A DNA stretch of 64,000 nt from Heliocybe sulcata. Its lineage: Eukaryota > Basidiomycota > Agaricomycetes > Gloeophyllales > Gloeophyllaceae. The first letter of the stretch is position 1. Each line of letters starts with the position of its first letter. The notes beneath the pieces were generated by a model. It searched no databases. It worked only from the letters and a program-made list of their open reading frames with translations, and was not told where the DNA came from. The DNA lies in contig ML213504.1 in the NCBI GenBank assembly GCA_004369045.1, forward strand, positions 1,025,508-1,089,507, given 5' to 3'. Of this stretch, positions 1-11,310 are shown in pieces. The position numbers and the translations under genes were made by a program.

Positions 1-1668
1 GTCGTACATGGGTAGGTCTGTGGGATCTCGCGTTGATCTCGAGTTCTTACGGCATCACGTAACAGGTCCTCCATCTGGGGAATCTCGTCTTCCTTGCCTT
101 GAACCTCGGATGTGCATTCAGTCCTACGGCGAATTCTCTGATCGCGTTCCGGTTTCTCTGTGAGTACCAGCGTCTCTTCCAGCGCTTCGGTCCTGATGTC
201 TGCTGTAGCGGGTTTTGCTGGCGCTGCGCCGATCGCCTGTGGCGGTGGATCTGTCAGTGACCTATATGCAGAGCGAGAACGCGCTTCTGCGATGGCTGTA
301 TATACCATTGGCCCGCTCATAGGTAACTCTTCTGTCAACTACAGGCAGAGCAATCATTGATACCTGTCTATAGGCCCCGTGGTCGGGCCCATTATTGGTG
401 GCTACGTCTCTGAAACGATCGGCTTCAAATACGTTTTCGTTATCGTTGCGGGGCTTTGCGGTCTCGCATCCGCGATAGCCATCCCGCTGTTACAAGAGAC
501 TTATGCGCCTGTCATCCGGCTGCGGCTTGCCAAAAAGTCCGCTGATCCCGAGAAGGCGGCTGCAAAGCATCCCCATCTTCAGCAAGAGCATGGAAGCAAG
601 CTGCACATTTTATGGGTAAACATCAGTCGGCCCTTCATACTACTCACTAGAAGCTTTATATGCTTCATCCTAAGCGCCTATATGGCTCTGTACGTGTTTA
701 AGAATTCCTTCCTCTGTGTGTGGAACTGATCACGCCTTCCTTAGGATGTATGGTCAGTGCCCTTCGTGCATTGCGGTCTGTCTGGCATAGTGATCAAGAT
801 ATTGTGTACTAGGTATTTACTACCTTATGTTCTCGACATTCCCAGGTGAGTAGGCTGCCCATCTAGCTAACTAACATGCTCATTGAATTATTGTCCAGAT
901 CTCTTCAGTGGCGTGTACCATTTCGGCTTGGGGCCCACTGGGCTGGCGTATATCGGGCTCGGTGCTGGCTTCCTACTCTCCACATTCCTCGGCGCGCAGT
1001 GGTCAGACGCCATGTATGCTTGGGTAAGTGGCACACTTGCCGAATACTGCCGATTGCATGCTCATCCTCTACCCAGTTCTGCGCCCGCAACGGAGGGCAA
1101 GGTAAGCCGGAATACCGGATACCTGCTCTCATATTCGGATCTATCTGGGTGCCAATCGGCCTTTTGTATGTCTCGAAAGCTGCATGAAACATTCATAAGA
1201 CTGACAGCGGTGTAGTTGGTACGGGTGGTCGGCAGCAGCCAGGCTCCATTGGATAATGCCCATCATCGGCACGGGCATCTACGGATTTGGACTGATGGCG
1301 ACGTTGTAAGCCATTTCATCCCGCTCCTGTAACTCGGACGTTCTCACTAAGAGCCATCGAAGCCTACCTATATCGCTGTACCTCGTCGACGCCTTTACCT
1401 ACGCCGCCAGCGCCATTGCTGCTGCCTCGGTAAGCTAGTCCTTTACGTGCCTACAAGATGATCAGTGACTGAATTGTGAGATCAGGTTTTCCGATCCATG
1501 TTCGGCTTTGTGTTCCCTCTATTCGGCACACAGATGTACGCGGCCCTTGGGGTGGGAGGTGGTAACTCCCTGCTTGCGGGGCTCGCCATCGTCCTTGGGA
1601 TCCCCGCACCCATCTGGATTTTCTTCTACGGAGAAAAGCTTCGGGCTCGGAGCTCGCTGTCACGCTAA
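1..1668 (+). CDS. MFS drug/polyamine exporter, DHA1 type (5' partial)
   Basis: C-terminal three quarters of a major facilitator superfamily exporter; the 5' end lies outside the window. The first clear exon begins near 66, after an AG acceptor. Exons read GFAGAAPIACGGGSVSDLYA, then GPVVGPIIGGYVSETIGF (the antiporter motif C of DHA1 exporters, GxxxGPxxGG), then a hydrophilic central loop rich in Lys/Glu (about 520-610), then a second block of hydrophobic helices ending in FFYGEKLRARSSLSR and TAA at 1666-1668. At least six short introns interrupt it. In the family, such proteins are 12- or 14-helix proton antiporters of the plasma membrane that expel drugs, polyamines or toxic metabolites. The substrate cannot be told here. 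It converges with NSP1, about 275 bp between stops. Family call is firm; the subfamily (TPO/FLU1/CAF5-like) is inference. Confidence 0.85.
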
Positions 1669-1943
1669 GTCTCACACGACCCGTCCGCGACACCCCTCTC
1701 CGATCTCCCATAGTACATACAGGTTACTATCATAGTTCATGTTGTTGTGTGGGTTTGTATAGGTCGTATATTATGGATGTAGTCACGCAACGGAATGATA
1801 TACCTAATGAGTACACTGGTCATATTCACCATTGTCTTCGCCTTGACGGAGGCTGATTGCGCCTCTGGCCGTCTGTACATCGACGGCGACAAGATAGGGA
1901 AAGCATATACGGCCATTCAACGGGAATTAGCAATATGCTGTAA

Positions 1944-4274
1944 CTAATATGCGCTCCTGTTCAACCCAAAGCTCCGAGGCTTCACACTACTGGAGTTCAA
2001 ACCCGCGGCGACACCGGACCCAGACTCCTTTATTCTACTCTCAACCTCTCCAACCTTCGTCTCTAACTCACGCACAGAGCCGTCGATCCACTGCAGACTC
2101 TCCAAGTGGCTACTCAAGATCTGGACAATCTGCGACATTGGGTCCTCACCCTGCTGCTTCTCAGGCGTGGCTTCTGATACCGTATTTACTTCTTCGATCA
2201 TCTGCGTCAGAGAACTCGAGAGGTCGTCCAGGTGGGTGTGCAGCTCCGTGGCAAGCATGTAGCTGTAGTAGTGTCAAACAGTGCTCAGACCGGGTAACAA
2301 CAAGAGGCTCACTTCTTGTCGCGTTCAGAGTCGGCGGGGCCCGTATCCAATACCCGCAGACCATCACCATCCCCTCCAAGGATATCTTCTGCGGACTTTC
2401 CATATACGTCTAAGGTAGCAGAGAGGTCTCTTTGTTGTTGCTCGATGTGATCCAGGGCTTGATCGATATTGGTCTGCTCCCGCTCAGCCGCGAGGACATG
2501 GGCGAACAGTGCAGCGAGCTACACAAGACGCATGGTCAGAGGTCGTCAGCGGGTGAATCAATTGAACATGCATACATTGTTGCCGTTTTCAATGAGCGCA
2601 CGATCCCATGCAGACACTTCGCCAGCGTATTCGTTGAATGTGCGAACGTGCGTTTCTAGTTCTGATGACCATCGGCTCACAATGTCTTCTATCGTCTTGC
2701 CGCGAAGCATGGAAGGAGGGGCAACGGCGATGGCTGGAGCAGGAGGCCCTAGAGCGCTCGCTGTGAGAGCTGTGAAACGCTACCGTCAATAAACTCGAGG
2801 CCTTGACTATCACGAGGAAATGGACAGTACCTGGTACATCTTTCTTTTCGCCTTCCTTATTCGTGTTTGCGGTTGCTGGTGCACCCAGCGAGAAGGCTAA
2901 GAGGATGTCAGGCGCAAGCAAGACTAACCAGCCGCACTGTACTTACCAGACAGTGCATCCTTTTTCTCCCCAGACGTTGCCGGAGTGGGACCAAAAAGTC
3001 CACCGCCTAAAGATGAAGCAGCTGGGCAACACATCATTTTGTGAACTTGCCTATCATGAAAGCGTGATCCTACCTGCAGGGGCATCCTTCTTCTCCTCTG
3101 GCTTATTGCCGCCCAGGTTACCGAACAATCCGCCAGTGGTCGCTGCGTGCTTTCATGAGACTCCAAGTCGTACAGAACGGTAATGCATCCAAAGGCGCAC
3201 CTGCTGGTGTCTCCTTCTTGCCGGCGTCTGTGCTACCGAACAAGGACGGCATAGCTGTCGTGCTTGTCGTTGTGCCGCTGGCTCCGGCGGCAGGAGTATC
3301 CGGCTTCTTGCCAAATAAGTTGCCGCCGCCGAATAGACCTCCTCCAGCTGCTGGAGTTGAAGAAGTAGCAGCGGCAGGCGTTGCGGTGGAGTTATTGGCA
3401 TTAGCACCACCCAAAACACCACCACCAAATAGGGATCCCGTAGCTGGCGCGGCTGGCGTTGAAGCTGCATTTTCTGCTGGCTTGGCTGCATTGCCAAAGA
3501 GACTACCTCCAGGTAAACCGGAGGTTCCGGAAGCTGCTCCGAAGATGAACGAAGGGCACTGGTTTCCATACTGAATGAGTACTTACTGGCTGCGGTTGCA
3601 GACGGCGGATTCGAGAAGACTGCAAAGGAGAGCTCAGAGAAGCATGTACACGGAAATTGGTATTGACATACAGCTGGACGTTTTCGGGGCGGAGTCAGTG
3701 GTGCCGGCTGGCTTGGGCGCTGCATCGAATAGACCGCCTGAGGGTGCTGCAGGTGTCCCCGTCGCACCCGCAGATGTCGTGGTACTTGATCCTCCTAGTA
3801 GTGGGTTCGTCCCAGAAGTACCACCCCCGAAAAGTCCGCCGCTTGGAGTCGACGTTGAGGTTGAGGGATTTGTATTCCCAAACAGGCCTCCTCCTGCCGC
3901 TGGAGTTGTGGATGTAGTGTTGGTAGTGTTCCCAAACAGTCCTCCGCCGAGAGCGGCAGGAGTATTGGAAGTGTTTCCGAAGAGGCCGCCACCAGGAGCG
4001 GGTGCGGTTGCGGTGTTCGGAGGGTTGCCGAAGAGTCCACCGCCCGCGGGCGGAGTTGATGTATTGGTTGTACCACCAGCTCCAGTGGCTGACCCAAACA
4101 AACCCCCACCAGTTCCTGCACCAGTATTCCCGAAGAGACTGCCGGCTGGCTTGGCTGGTGCAGGGTAATATCAGCACGAAACATGGAATACTGATACTGT
4201 CACGCACGTCCACCGAACAAGCCTCCCCCTCCTCCTCCCGAATTGCCGAAGATGTTACCCGATCCACCAGACAT
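1944..4274 (-). CDS. NSP1: Nucleoporin NSP1 (Nup62 family), FG-repeat
   Basis: Central-channel FG nucleoporin. Start ATG at 4274 begins MSGGSGNIFGNSGGG. It is followed, between about 4160 and 3200, by a long Gly/Thr/Pro/Ala-rich array of GGGLFG and LFGN repeats with almost no charge, the disordered FG mesh that binds karyopherins. After several introns the C-terminal exons (about 2900-1944) switch to charged, heptad-like sequence (DDLSSSLTQMIEEVNTVSE, VRELETKVGEVESRIKESG). This is the coiled-coil Nsp1_C domain that assembles with Nup57/Nup49 and, separately, with Nup82/Nup159. The stop is TAG at 1944-1946. The gene sits 355 bp downstream of NUP82 on the same strand. Its promoter carries three ACGCGT boxes. 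Short introns split the FG region, so exact repeat number needs a transcript. Confidence 0.88.
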
Positions 4275-4368
4275 GGTACCTGGTTCAGAGAAAGCAAGAG
4301 TGAAGGATCTGCAGACGGAACAAAGAGATGCAGAGGCAAGTACAGAAATCGTTGTGGCGCAACTTGAG

Positions 4369-4407
4369 ACGCGTGTTTCTCGTGACTGTAACGCGTCCAG
4401 AACGCGT
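4369..4407. promoter_or_regulatory. Cluster of three ACGCGT (MCB-like) boxes upstream of NSP1
   Basis: ACGCGT occurs at 4369-4374, 4391-4396 and 4402-4407, about 95-133 bp upstream of the NSP1 ATG. The hexamer is palindromic, so orientation is undefined. In yeasts the same core is the MluI cell-cycle box bound by MBF (Mbp1/Swi6). Whether an MBF-like factor uses it here is inference. The remaining intergenic DNA (4275-4629) shows nothing else recognisable. Confidence 0.5.
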
Positions 4408-4629
4408 CTCGTCACTTGTGGCATCGCTCACTTGGCATATCTGTGTCAGGACTCACACAAATCTGAGCCATGGGTAGACATCTGAGGGTTATTAAGATAG
4501 CCATATCGGAAAACATCGCAGGCAGCGCTGGGCAACGTTGAGAAGAAAGGTACAAGTATAGATACAACCGGGAGTACAAGGATTACACCAAAACATCAGA
4601 AACGAATTTTATCAGCAAGCCCTCAGGCC

Positions 4630-7573
4630 TCAGGTCCTCAGGGGCGGTGGGTTTCCTAGAGAAATGTCAAGGCGAGCAGCAAGTCGTGATATCTCCTCCT
4701 CTAACGCGTGTATACGAACGCGCCTGCATGGTTATTCGTCAGACAATTGAGCCAAACACGAAAGAGGGGGACGTACTCTTCATTGGAGCGCTCGCCAAGC
4801 TCGAACGCCTGAGTTAGACCAAGACCCTGATTATTTTGTGCCTGCCTTCTCTTCCGCTCTGCTTCCTTGGCCTGCAGCTCCTTGAGACTCGGTAACAATC
4901 GGTCATACTCTCGACGCAACTATTGGCGACCATCAGCACCAAATTTCCACACATGGCAACAAGAAATTGGGCACTGACCAGATTAACGCGAGTAGCCAGC
5001 GAGTCCTCATCATATCGCGTAGCACCCAGAACCTCGCCCTTCATTCTCTTCAGCTCATCAAACCACTTCTTCTCATGCTGACTCAGCTCCGGCGACACCT
5101 TCCGCATCATTGCCTGCAGCGTTCTGTCCAGCCTCCGAAACAGCGCCTTCTGCGCGTCCTGCAGCCGCTTCACCTTGTCCAACGTGGCAATGTGCTGCGC
5201 ACCCTTCAGCTCTCCGCACCGGCTAACAAGCTCCTGCAGCTTCTCCTGTTGCCGTTGATACTCTTGGATTTGTAGCTCATGACGGGTCTCTGCATGTCTC
5301 TGAGCTAGTCGCACAGCCCCAATCTGGTGCACGAAGTGCTCGATGGTGGACCCAAGGAAGCGCAAGCTATCTGGTGTGATCATATCAGAACGCATGGCAG
5401 CTGGGCGGTCCTTGGGTGGCTGGGCAGAAAAGTTGGAATAGATCTCGGGTGGCTCGTAAGGATCGCTGCCTAATAAGCCGACATAAGCGGGCGGTCCTTC
5501 GGGTGATTTTCGTAAGGAAACAGAAAGGTCCTTAGGTCCCTCGATCGTAGCAGACTTCTCCTCTGACGGCTCCTGGGGCTCATCAATGTCCAGCATCAAG
5601 GAGAAACATGCGATCTCTCTGGTCGATGTCAGGACGAAAATACCAGAAGTGAGGTATATGTCGCTCGGGATCACAACGGATATAACGGGGTTGAGTACCC
5701 TATCACGATCGTCAGTGACATAGGAGGAACAAAACGTATTCGGCACTGACTTCTGCTCCCCAGAGAAAGTCGACAACATGGGTCTCACCACAGCAGCATC
5801 GGACTTGCCTACAGCAACCTCCATGCCCAGTTCATCACCCTGCAGCGCTGTCGTGAGGCTTTGTAGCACTGACCCCAGGTGTAAGGCATGCAGACCAAAG
5901 GCATGATAGACGTACACAGCGTCGTCGTGTACCGGATCCGTCAAAATCACGGGGTGATTGGACGGCTTGTCGTTCATGCCTTCCGAGGACAATCTGGCGA
6001 GCATGGGCAGAAGGCCCAAGTCTATCGTCTCGTAGACGGCCAGCATGGGCAGGCCGCGGTCCATTTTCTTTGAGGAGATGTCAACACAACGCATATTCAA
6101 ATGGGCGAGATGAAATCACCGGTTTCGTGTCCCATTTCGGCTCAATCTTCTCGACGTCCAAGCAAACGTCCACCCGACCGTCGTCATATGCCACTGTGAC
6201 AATACCCAAGCGCTCCGTATCCGCCTCCCCAAAATCTTCAGGCACATCGAACGTGAGGTAGGCAATATCGGTGGCATACGGGTCTTCACTACCATTTAGC
6301 TCCCTCGGAGCCGGCTGCATAAGAAAAGGGCCTTGTCTAGCCGGCTTGACTTTGATGGTGCTGGGGGGGTGCATGGAATTAGGTCGCGTGTCCGTTGGGT
6401 CAACAGTCCCTGACGGCAGTTGCTTCATGAGGGCCGCGACATATTTGTGCTGGTACTCATAGATCGCATCGAGGGCGTCCGACTCCGGAGTGTCGCCCTC
6501 CTGTGCCAGTTGTTGCCGTTTGGCAGCTACGAAGCAGTCAAGGCTGTGGACGTAGTCTGAGGGAACTGACCTGAATGAGGGTCAGAGCATACTGCATATG
6601 TGATGCGGAGGGGCTTACGAGTTGATAGGCATATACGGACAGATTGCGTATATGTCCCCGCTCTTCATAACAGCGTAGACTGTCAGAGGGCCCCAATCGG
6701 CCTTGCCTTTGCCCAGAGCGAAGGAGGCCACTACGCGTTCAGTCTCGTCCTGAGCAATGTAAGATCGCTTTTTCCTCTCTGGTACGAACAGCAGTGTTTG
6801 CTGGGGCTCTTCAGGATCAACAGAAACGTCGTACTCCCTGTGGCGACGTTGGGTGATCACGATGCTACGAACACTGATAGCTTTGTCACTGACCTAAGTT
6901 TCCCATCCACGGTCATAACTAGTAGTGTAGAGCCTCCTTCACCCCAAGGATGCCATTCAACCTTCGCTATTGGGATGGACGTAGCGGAGGCATGGTAGAA
7001 CTGCCCTACTTGGATCGACCTGCACAGCTTGTCAGTGTCGGAAATATCGAAGGATTTCACTCGTCATACTTGCAGTCTACATTGGGCGTAACCAGTTTCG
7101 CGAACCCAGGCTTTGGAAGAACCACCACTGCGACCTGGTATTCACCGGCAACCGCGAGCAGCTTTCCGTTAGGATTGACCGCCAGCTGGGTTATCTCAAA
7201 CGCGAGATTTGGCGTGTACAGGGTCTACGCTTTATAATCAGTACAGACCGTCTGTATTCATACTGTTTCTGGTACATACCTTGTATGACTTGCTCATGCC
7301 TGGGTTGAGCTTCGACTCCCCAAGAGACGTGATCCTCAGCTCATCCCCTGCAGCCACAATCAAGTCCCCATCCCTAGCAGCCATAACTTGCCGTCTGCCA
7401 GATGGCGACATCCCATCATCCCCTGGGTCCAGCTGGGTGTACTTCGAGAGCGCAGAGACAGCCAGATCCGCCTCGGACATCTTGGCCTTTCCCGACGCGT
7501 TCGACGTCTCATCTTTGGCCTTGAATATAGGGTGGTCCCTCAGAATGTCTGTCCAGTCAATGTCTTCATCCAT
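4630..7573 (-). CDS. NUP82: Nucleoporin NUP82 (Nup88 family)
   Basis: Cytoplasmic-side nucleoporin that anchors Nsp1 and Nup159 and supports mRNA export. ATG at 7573 starts MDEDIDWTDILRDHPIF. The N-terminal half, in several exons, looks like the family's WD/beta-propeller (for example NLAFEITQLAVNPNGKLLA, VAVVVLPKPGFAKLV). The C-terminal third is a long coiled coil (HAETRHELQIQEYQRQQEKL, RLDRTLQAMMRKVSPELSQH). The last intron (GTACGT...GCAG near 4730-4775) joins SNEE to RVRIHALEEEISRLAARLD. The protein ends at TGA 4630-4632. It lies upstream of, and collinear with, NSP1, its physical partner in yeast. It is divergent from PRE10, with 191 bp between the start codons and one ACGCGT box at 7682-7687. 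Nup82/Nup88 sequences diverge strongly; the call rests on order of propeller and coiled coil plus local similarity. Confidence 0.75.
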
Positions 7574-7681
7574 CGCAAAGTCTTATGCAGAAGAGAGTCG
7601 CGTAGAATGTGGCAAGGCAGAGTCGCCACAGCTGAGACGAACTGACGCGCCTGGCATGGGTCACGTTTCCTTGATGGGCTG

Positions 7682-7687
7682 ACGCGT
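7682..7687. promoter_or_regulatory. ACGCGT box in NUP82/PRE10 divergent promoter
   Basis: A single ACGCGT lies in the 191-bp region between the divergent ATGs (7574-7764), 78 bp upstream of the PRE10 ATG. Related GACGCG and TCGCGT sequences lie nearby (about 7590 and 7644). A regulatory role is inferred only from recurrence of the motif in neighbouring promoters. Confidence 0.35.
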
Positions 7688-7764
7688 TTCGGGCATGCTT
7701 GCGCGTTCTGTCCTCTGTTCAGGTCTCCTTCGTACACTCCGCATATCACACACTCTCGCCCGCC

Positions 7765-8830
7765 ATGACTTCTATCGGCACTGGTTATGATCTCTCAGCC
7801 AGCACGTACTCTCCCGACGGCCGTATATTCCAGGTTGGCTTCAACGCATGCAGTCCGATCATACATAGACTCTGAGCACAACTTCATTAGGTGGAATACG
7901 CAAACAAGGCGGTAGAAAACTCTGGGTGCGTGGCGGCAATTAAGGACATGCCCAATTACTGACCATTAGGCCAGAACTATCATAGGTCTCCGTGTAAAGG
8001 ATGGCGTTATCATTGCAGTGGAGAACTTGGTCCACTCGAAGCTATTAGTACCTGGCGCCAACAGGCGAATCCAGACAGTGGATCGACACATGGGCCTGGT
8101 GCGTACTATATCACTATTCCTGCTTACAGTTCATCACATGTCTATCCTACAGGCATCTGCAGGATTCCTCGCAGACGGGCGGCATATTGCCAACAGAGCG
8201 CGGGAGGAAGCAGGGAACCACCGTGATACCTACCGGTCCCCACCATCATTAAAAGTGAGTGCCAACTAGTACACAGGATCTTGCTGTTATTAAGCATACT
8301 ACAGACCATTGCTGGCCGTGTAGGCTTGTACATTCAAGCATACACACTATATTCATCCGTCCGGCCATTCGGTATCAGTACTGTCGTGGGTGCCATTGAC
8401 AAGGACGGTCCAGCGCTCTACGTGATTGAGCCGAGTGGCGTGTTCTATGTAAGTGCTGTTGTCTTGTCCTTCGCATGTGATGTGCTAACTTCGTTGTCAG
8501 GGATATCACGGCGCTGCTGTAGGCAAGGGCCGCCAGCTCGCCAAGACAGAGCTGGAAAAGTTGAACCTCGCCGAGATGTCAACAAGGGAAGCTGTCACAG
8601 AAGCAGCGAGGATGTACGTCCCAATATCACTATATTCGTCATCAACGCGACTCATTGTTCATTTACCCAGCATTTACGCCGTACACGAAGATAATAAGGA
8701 GAAGGAGTTTGAGCTAGAGATGTCTTGGATAGGTGACGAGACAAAGGGCCTTTTCGTTCCGGTACCCAAAGACCTGAAGGACGAGGCGGAGCGAAAGGCC
8801 AAGGAGGCAATCGAAGGAGACTTCGAGTAG
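7765..8830 (+). CDS. PRE10: 20S proteasome subunit alpha7 (PRE10/PSMA3)
   Basis: Non-catalytic alpha-ring subunit of the 20S proteasome. ATG at 7765 begins [20 protein letters not shown], nearly the yeast Pre10 N-terminus (the YDLSxxxxSPDGR alpha-subunit signature that shapes the gate), followed by [14 protein letters not shown] across an intron. Further exons give [59 protein letters not shown] and the conserved [15 protein letters not shown]. The acidic/Lys-rich tail [15 protein letters not shown] ends at TAG 8828-8830. The length, about 250 residues, fits the family. The gene converges with RPN12 (130 bp between stops). It is the first of three consecutive proteasome genes. Confidence 0.96.
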
Positions 8831-8959
8831 ATTAGTATTGTATTTGTTACCATTTGCTTTCATTCCTTGTCATGCAGACTTTCGGGAGCTCAGTACGATG
8901 CAGCACATCTTGAAAAGAACAAAGCGAAGATGCAAGAAAGAGAACACTGTATGAACCCT

Positions 8960-10052
8960 TTACACGATCTGTTCGAGTTCCCGTGCGTAGGCTAAGTCTG
9001 CCAAGATTAGTTTCTCTTTGGGGATCTCCGCATGCTCTTCGCCCTTCTTCGCAAACGTGATTGTTCCAGCCGCAGCATCGATCTGCCATCCTCGCTATTA
9101 CGCAGCGTCAGCAAGAAATACAAGACGATCGCGCGAAAGACTAACCTGCTGTGCAAACTTGACAAGGTCAGACTGACTGGTGAAGAACAGCAAAGTCGCG
9201 GCATCCTTCAATGGAAGGGTTTCATATGCCGTCTCTTCGCAACTGGCAATTTCATTCCTTCAAATGATACATACTCAGCCACTAGTCCTCTTAGAACCAG
9301 TAGTTCAGATGCCCACCTGATAGTACCCATCAAGCTATCAACAAAGAACTTGTACTCCTCAATTGGGGCCTCCTCTCGCGCGTGCCAGACCTTACTATAG
9401 CTGCCCTCCATCAGCCGTCTCTCGAGGTTGACCGGGTGGCTGATGTACGGGTTGGAGCTAATCTCGTCCGCGGGAAGCGGGAGGGACTCAAGGGTCGTGT
9501 GGAAGTCGGCGATGCGGTTTTGTGTGAGGAGACGTATGAGGTTAAGACCGCGGATAGGGTATTCGCGTTTGGATGGTGGGAGGACGGAGCTGTATAGCAG
9601 ATGTGGTACGGTCAAGGTGATGCAAGGAACGTCTGGAGAGAAGGACGGACGGACCTGAAGTCGTTATAGAACGTCTGCAGTTGGGAGAAGTATCTGTCGA
9701 ACGAGGGGACGTCTTGCGCGCGTATGCTCGTTATTGCTCCGATCTCGAGGATGTCACCTGCAACAAGACCTCAGTGATCCTGCCTCCACCGTACAGGAAG
9801 AAGAGCTGACGAGCTACGACCAAGTCCTCCAGCTTCGCATTCGGGGTAGGAACAAGGAGGCCGGCTTCTATTAGACCAATCTGCCCTTGCGGGTCCAAGT
9901 TAAGAGTTGTTATAAGGCGGGGCGAGGTGTGTGTAGATTAATACCTTCAGCTTAGCGAGGAGTTGGCCGCACTTCTGGAGATCGCAGGGACGCGAGTCGA
10001 AGGCCCGCTGAAGGTCTTTGTAGAGGCCCGGAAGCTGAGACGTTGATGCCAT
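8960..10052 (-). CDS. RPN12: 26S proteasome lid subunit RPN12 (PSMD8)
   Basis: Regulatory-particle lid subunit, the last to be added in lid assembly. ATG at 10052 begins MASTSQLPGLYKDLQRAFDS. The exons carry helical repeats (LLVPTPNAKLEDLVVARDI; SFDRYFSQLQTFYNDF; REYPIRGLNLIRLLTQNRIA; SNPYISHPVNLERRLMEGSY), then the PCI/winged-helix part ending in ITFAKKGEEHAEIPKEK and ARELEQIV before TAA at 8960-8962. The stretch SYSKVWHAREEAP matches the highly conserved Rpn12 'GSYNKV' region. It is divergent from PRE3, with 157 bp between ATGs, so the two very likely share a promoter. Confidence 0.93.
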
Positions 10053-10209
10053 ATTTGCGAAAAGAGGAGAAGGGGGAGCAGTAGAAATGCAGCTGGTAGA
10101 AGTGCAGTGGAAGGCGAGACGCGTGTCGGTAGACGCGTCATCTTCAGCCACACGAACCACGACTTGCACCGTGATCAATACTCTTCTTCATCTATCCACG
10201 ACTACCACC
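10053..10209. promoter_or_regulatory. Divergent promoter of RPN12 and PRE3 with two ACGCGT boxes
   Basis: The region is only 157 bp between two start codons. It contains ACGCGT at 10119-10124 and 10133-10138, in the repeated context GACGCGT-n7-GACGCGT. No TATA box is evident. I see no clear GGTGGCAAA (the yeast PACE element bound by Rpn4). A shared promoter is inferred from geometry; the boxes are seen directly. Confidence 0.6.
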
Positions 10210-11206
10210 ATGGACCGTATCGACGTGGATATCAAGCACTTGAAGAGCGGGGAGGTTAACCTCGGTGTAAGTGCTGTGGTGACCATCTTCAACGTCGCAG
10301 GCGCTCATCATGAGTAGACCTCGATCATGGCGGTCCAATTCAACGGAGGAGTAGTGGTTGGCGCAGACAGTCGGACAACTACAGGCAGCTACATTGTGAG
10401 TCTACAACACCATACAGATAATACATAGTCGCTAATCGACGTACAGGCCAACCGTGTCACAGACAAGCTGACCTATATCCACGACCGCATATATTGCTGC
10501 CGCTCCGGTTCCGCTGCAGACACGCAGGCTGTCGCTGATATTGTCCACTATTACCTGCAAATGTTTACGTGTGTATCCATTAATGCAATTGATACAGGAG
10601 TTCGAGGTGCTGACTATCATAACAATACAGTCAACAGAACGGTGAACCACCCTCTGTCCATACCGCCGCTACCCTCTTCCAAAAGCTATGCTACGAGAAC
10701 AAAGACGGTCTGAGCGCCGGTATTATTGTAGCTGGATGGGACAAAGACGCAGGTCCCAGTGTCTACAACATTCCTCTCGGCGGAGGTTTGTTCAGGCAAC
10801 CATGGGCGATCGGAGGTAAATGCCGTTCCATCGCCTAGAACTAGGATGTCGACGACGCTCATTTATACAGGCTCCGGATCAACCTACGTTTATGGTTACT
10901 GTGACGCGACGTACCAGGAAGGATGGGGACGAGATGAGACTGTGAATTTCGTCAAGAACAGTACGTTTGCCGGGTCTTGCTCGACATATCCTAGCTCACA
11001 CATTCACAGCGTTGGCTCTCGCGATGTCTCGAGACGGCTCATCTGGAGGTGTCATCCGTATGTGTGTGATCACAGAGGACGGCGTCGAGCGGCTCTTCGT
11101 GCCCGGCGACCAGCTACCAAGATTCTGGGAGGGCAAGGAAGTGCTCGGGTTGCCCGCACTCAACGAGAAGCCGCATGCACCTGTACCCATGGCGGTGGAA
11201 TCATAA
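10210..11206 (+). CDS. PRE3: 20S proteasome catalytic subunit beta1 (PRE3/PSMB6)
   Basis: Caspase-like catalytic beta subunit, made as a precursor. ATG at 10210 begins [19 protein letters not shown]. An intron falls exactly at the autocleavage site (CTC GGT | GTAAGT...GAGTAG | ACC TCG), so the mature protein starts at the second exon with catalytic Thr1 ([19 protein letters not shown]). Asp17 lies in GADSR and Lys33 in VTDKLT, as in yeast Pre3. Later exons carry [51 protein letters not shown] and [19 protein letters not shown]. The C-terminus extends beyond the yeast protein ([19 protein letters not shown]) to TAA at 11204-11206. It converges with the hypothetical at 11311. Confidence 0.96.
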
Positions 11207-11310
11207 GGATCGTTGTGTATCTTAGTCGTGCATGCTTAATTCGTTATTTTGTTTTCGACACTCAGATGAGCTCCAATAACTGACATTATTGACCTCTCTG
11301 GTCTGGAAAA

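Noticed and set aside
3155-4168. Long plus-strand frames rich in Pro/Val/Ala (PPNRPPPAAGV repeats)
   Set aside because: They are the antisense reading of the NSP1 GGGLFG repeats; the periodicity comes from the repeat on the other strand.
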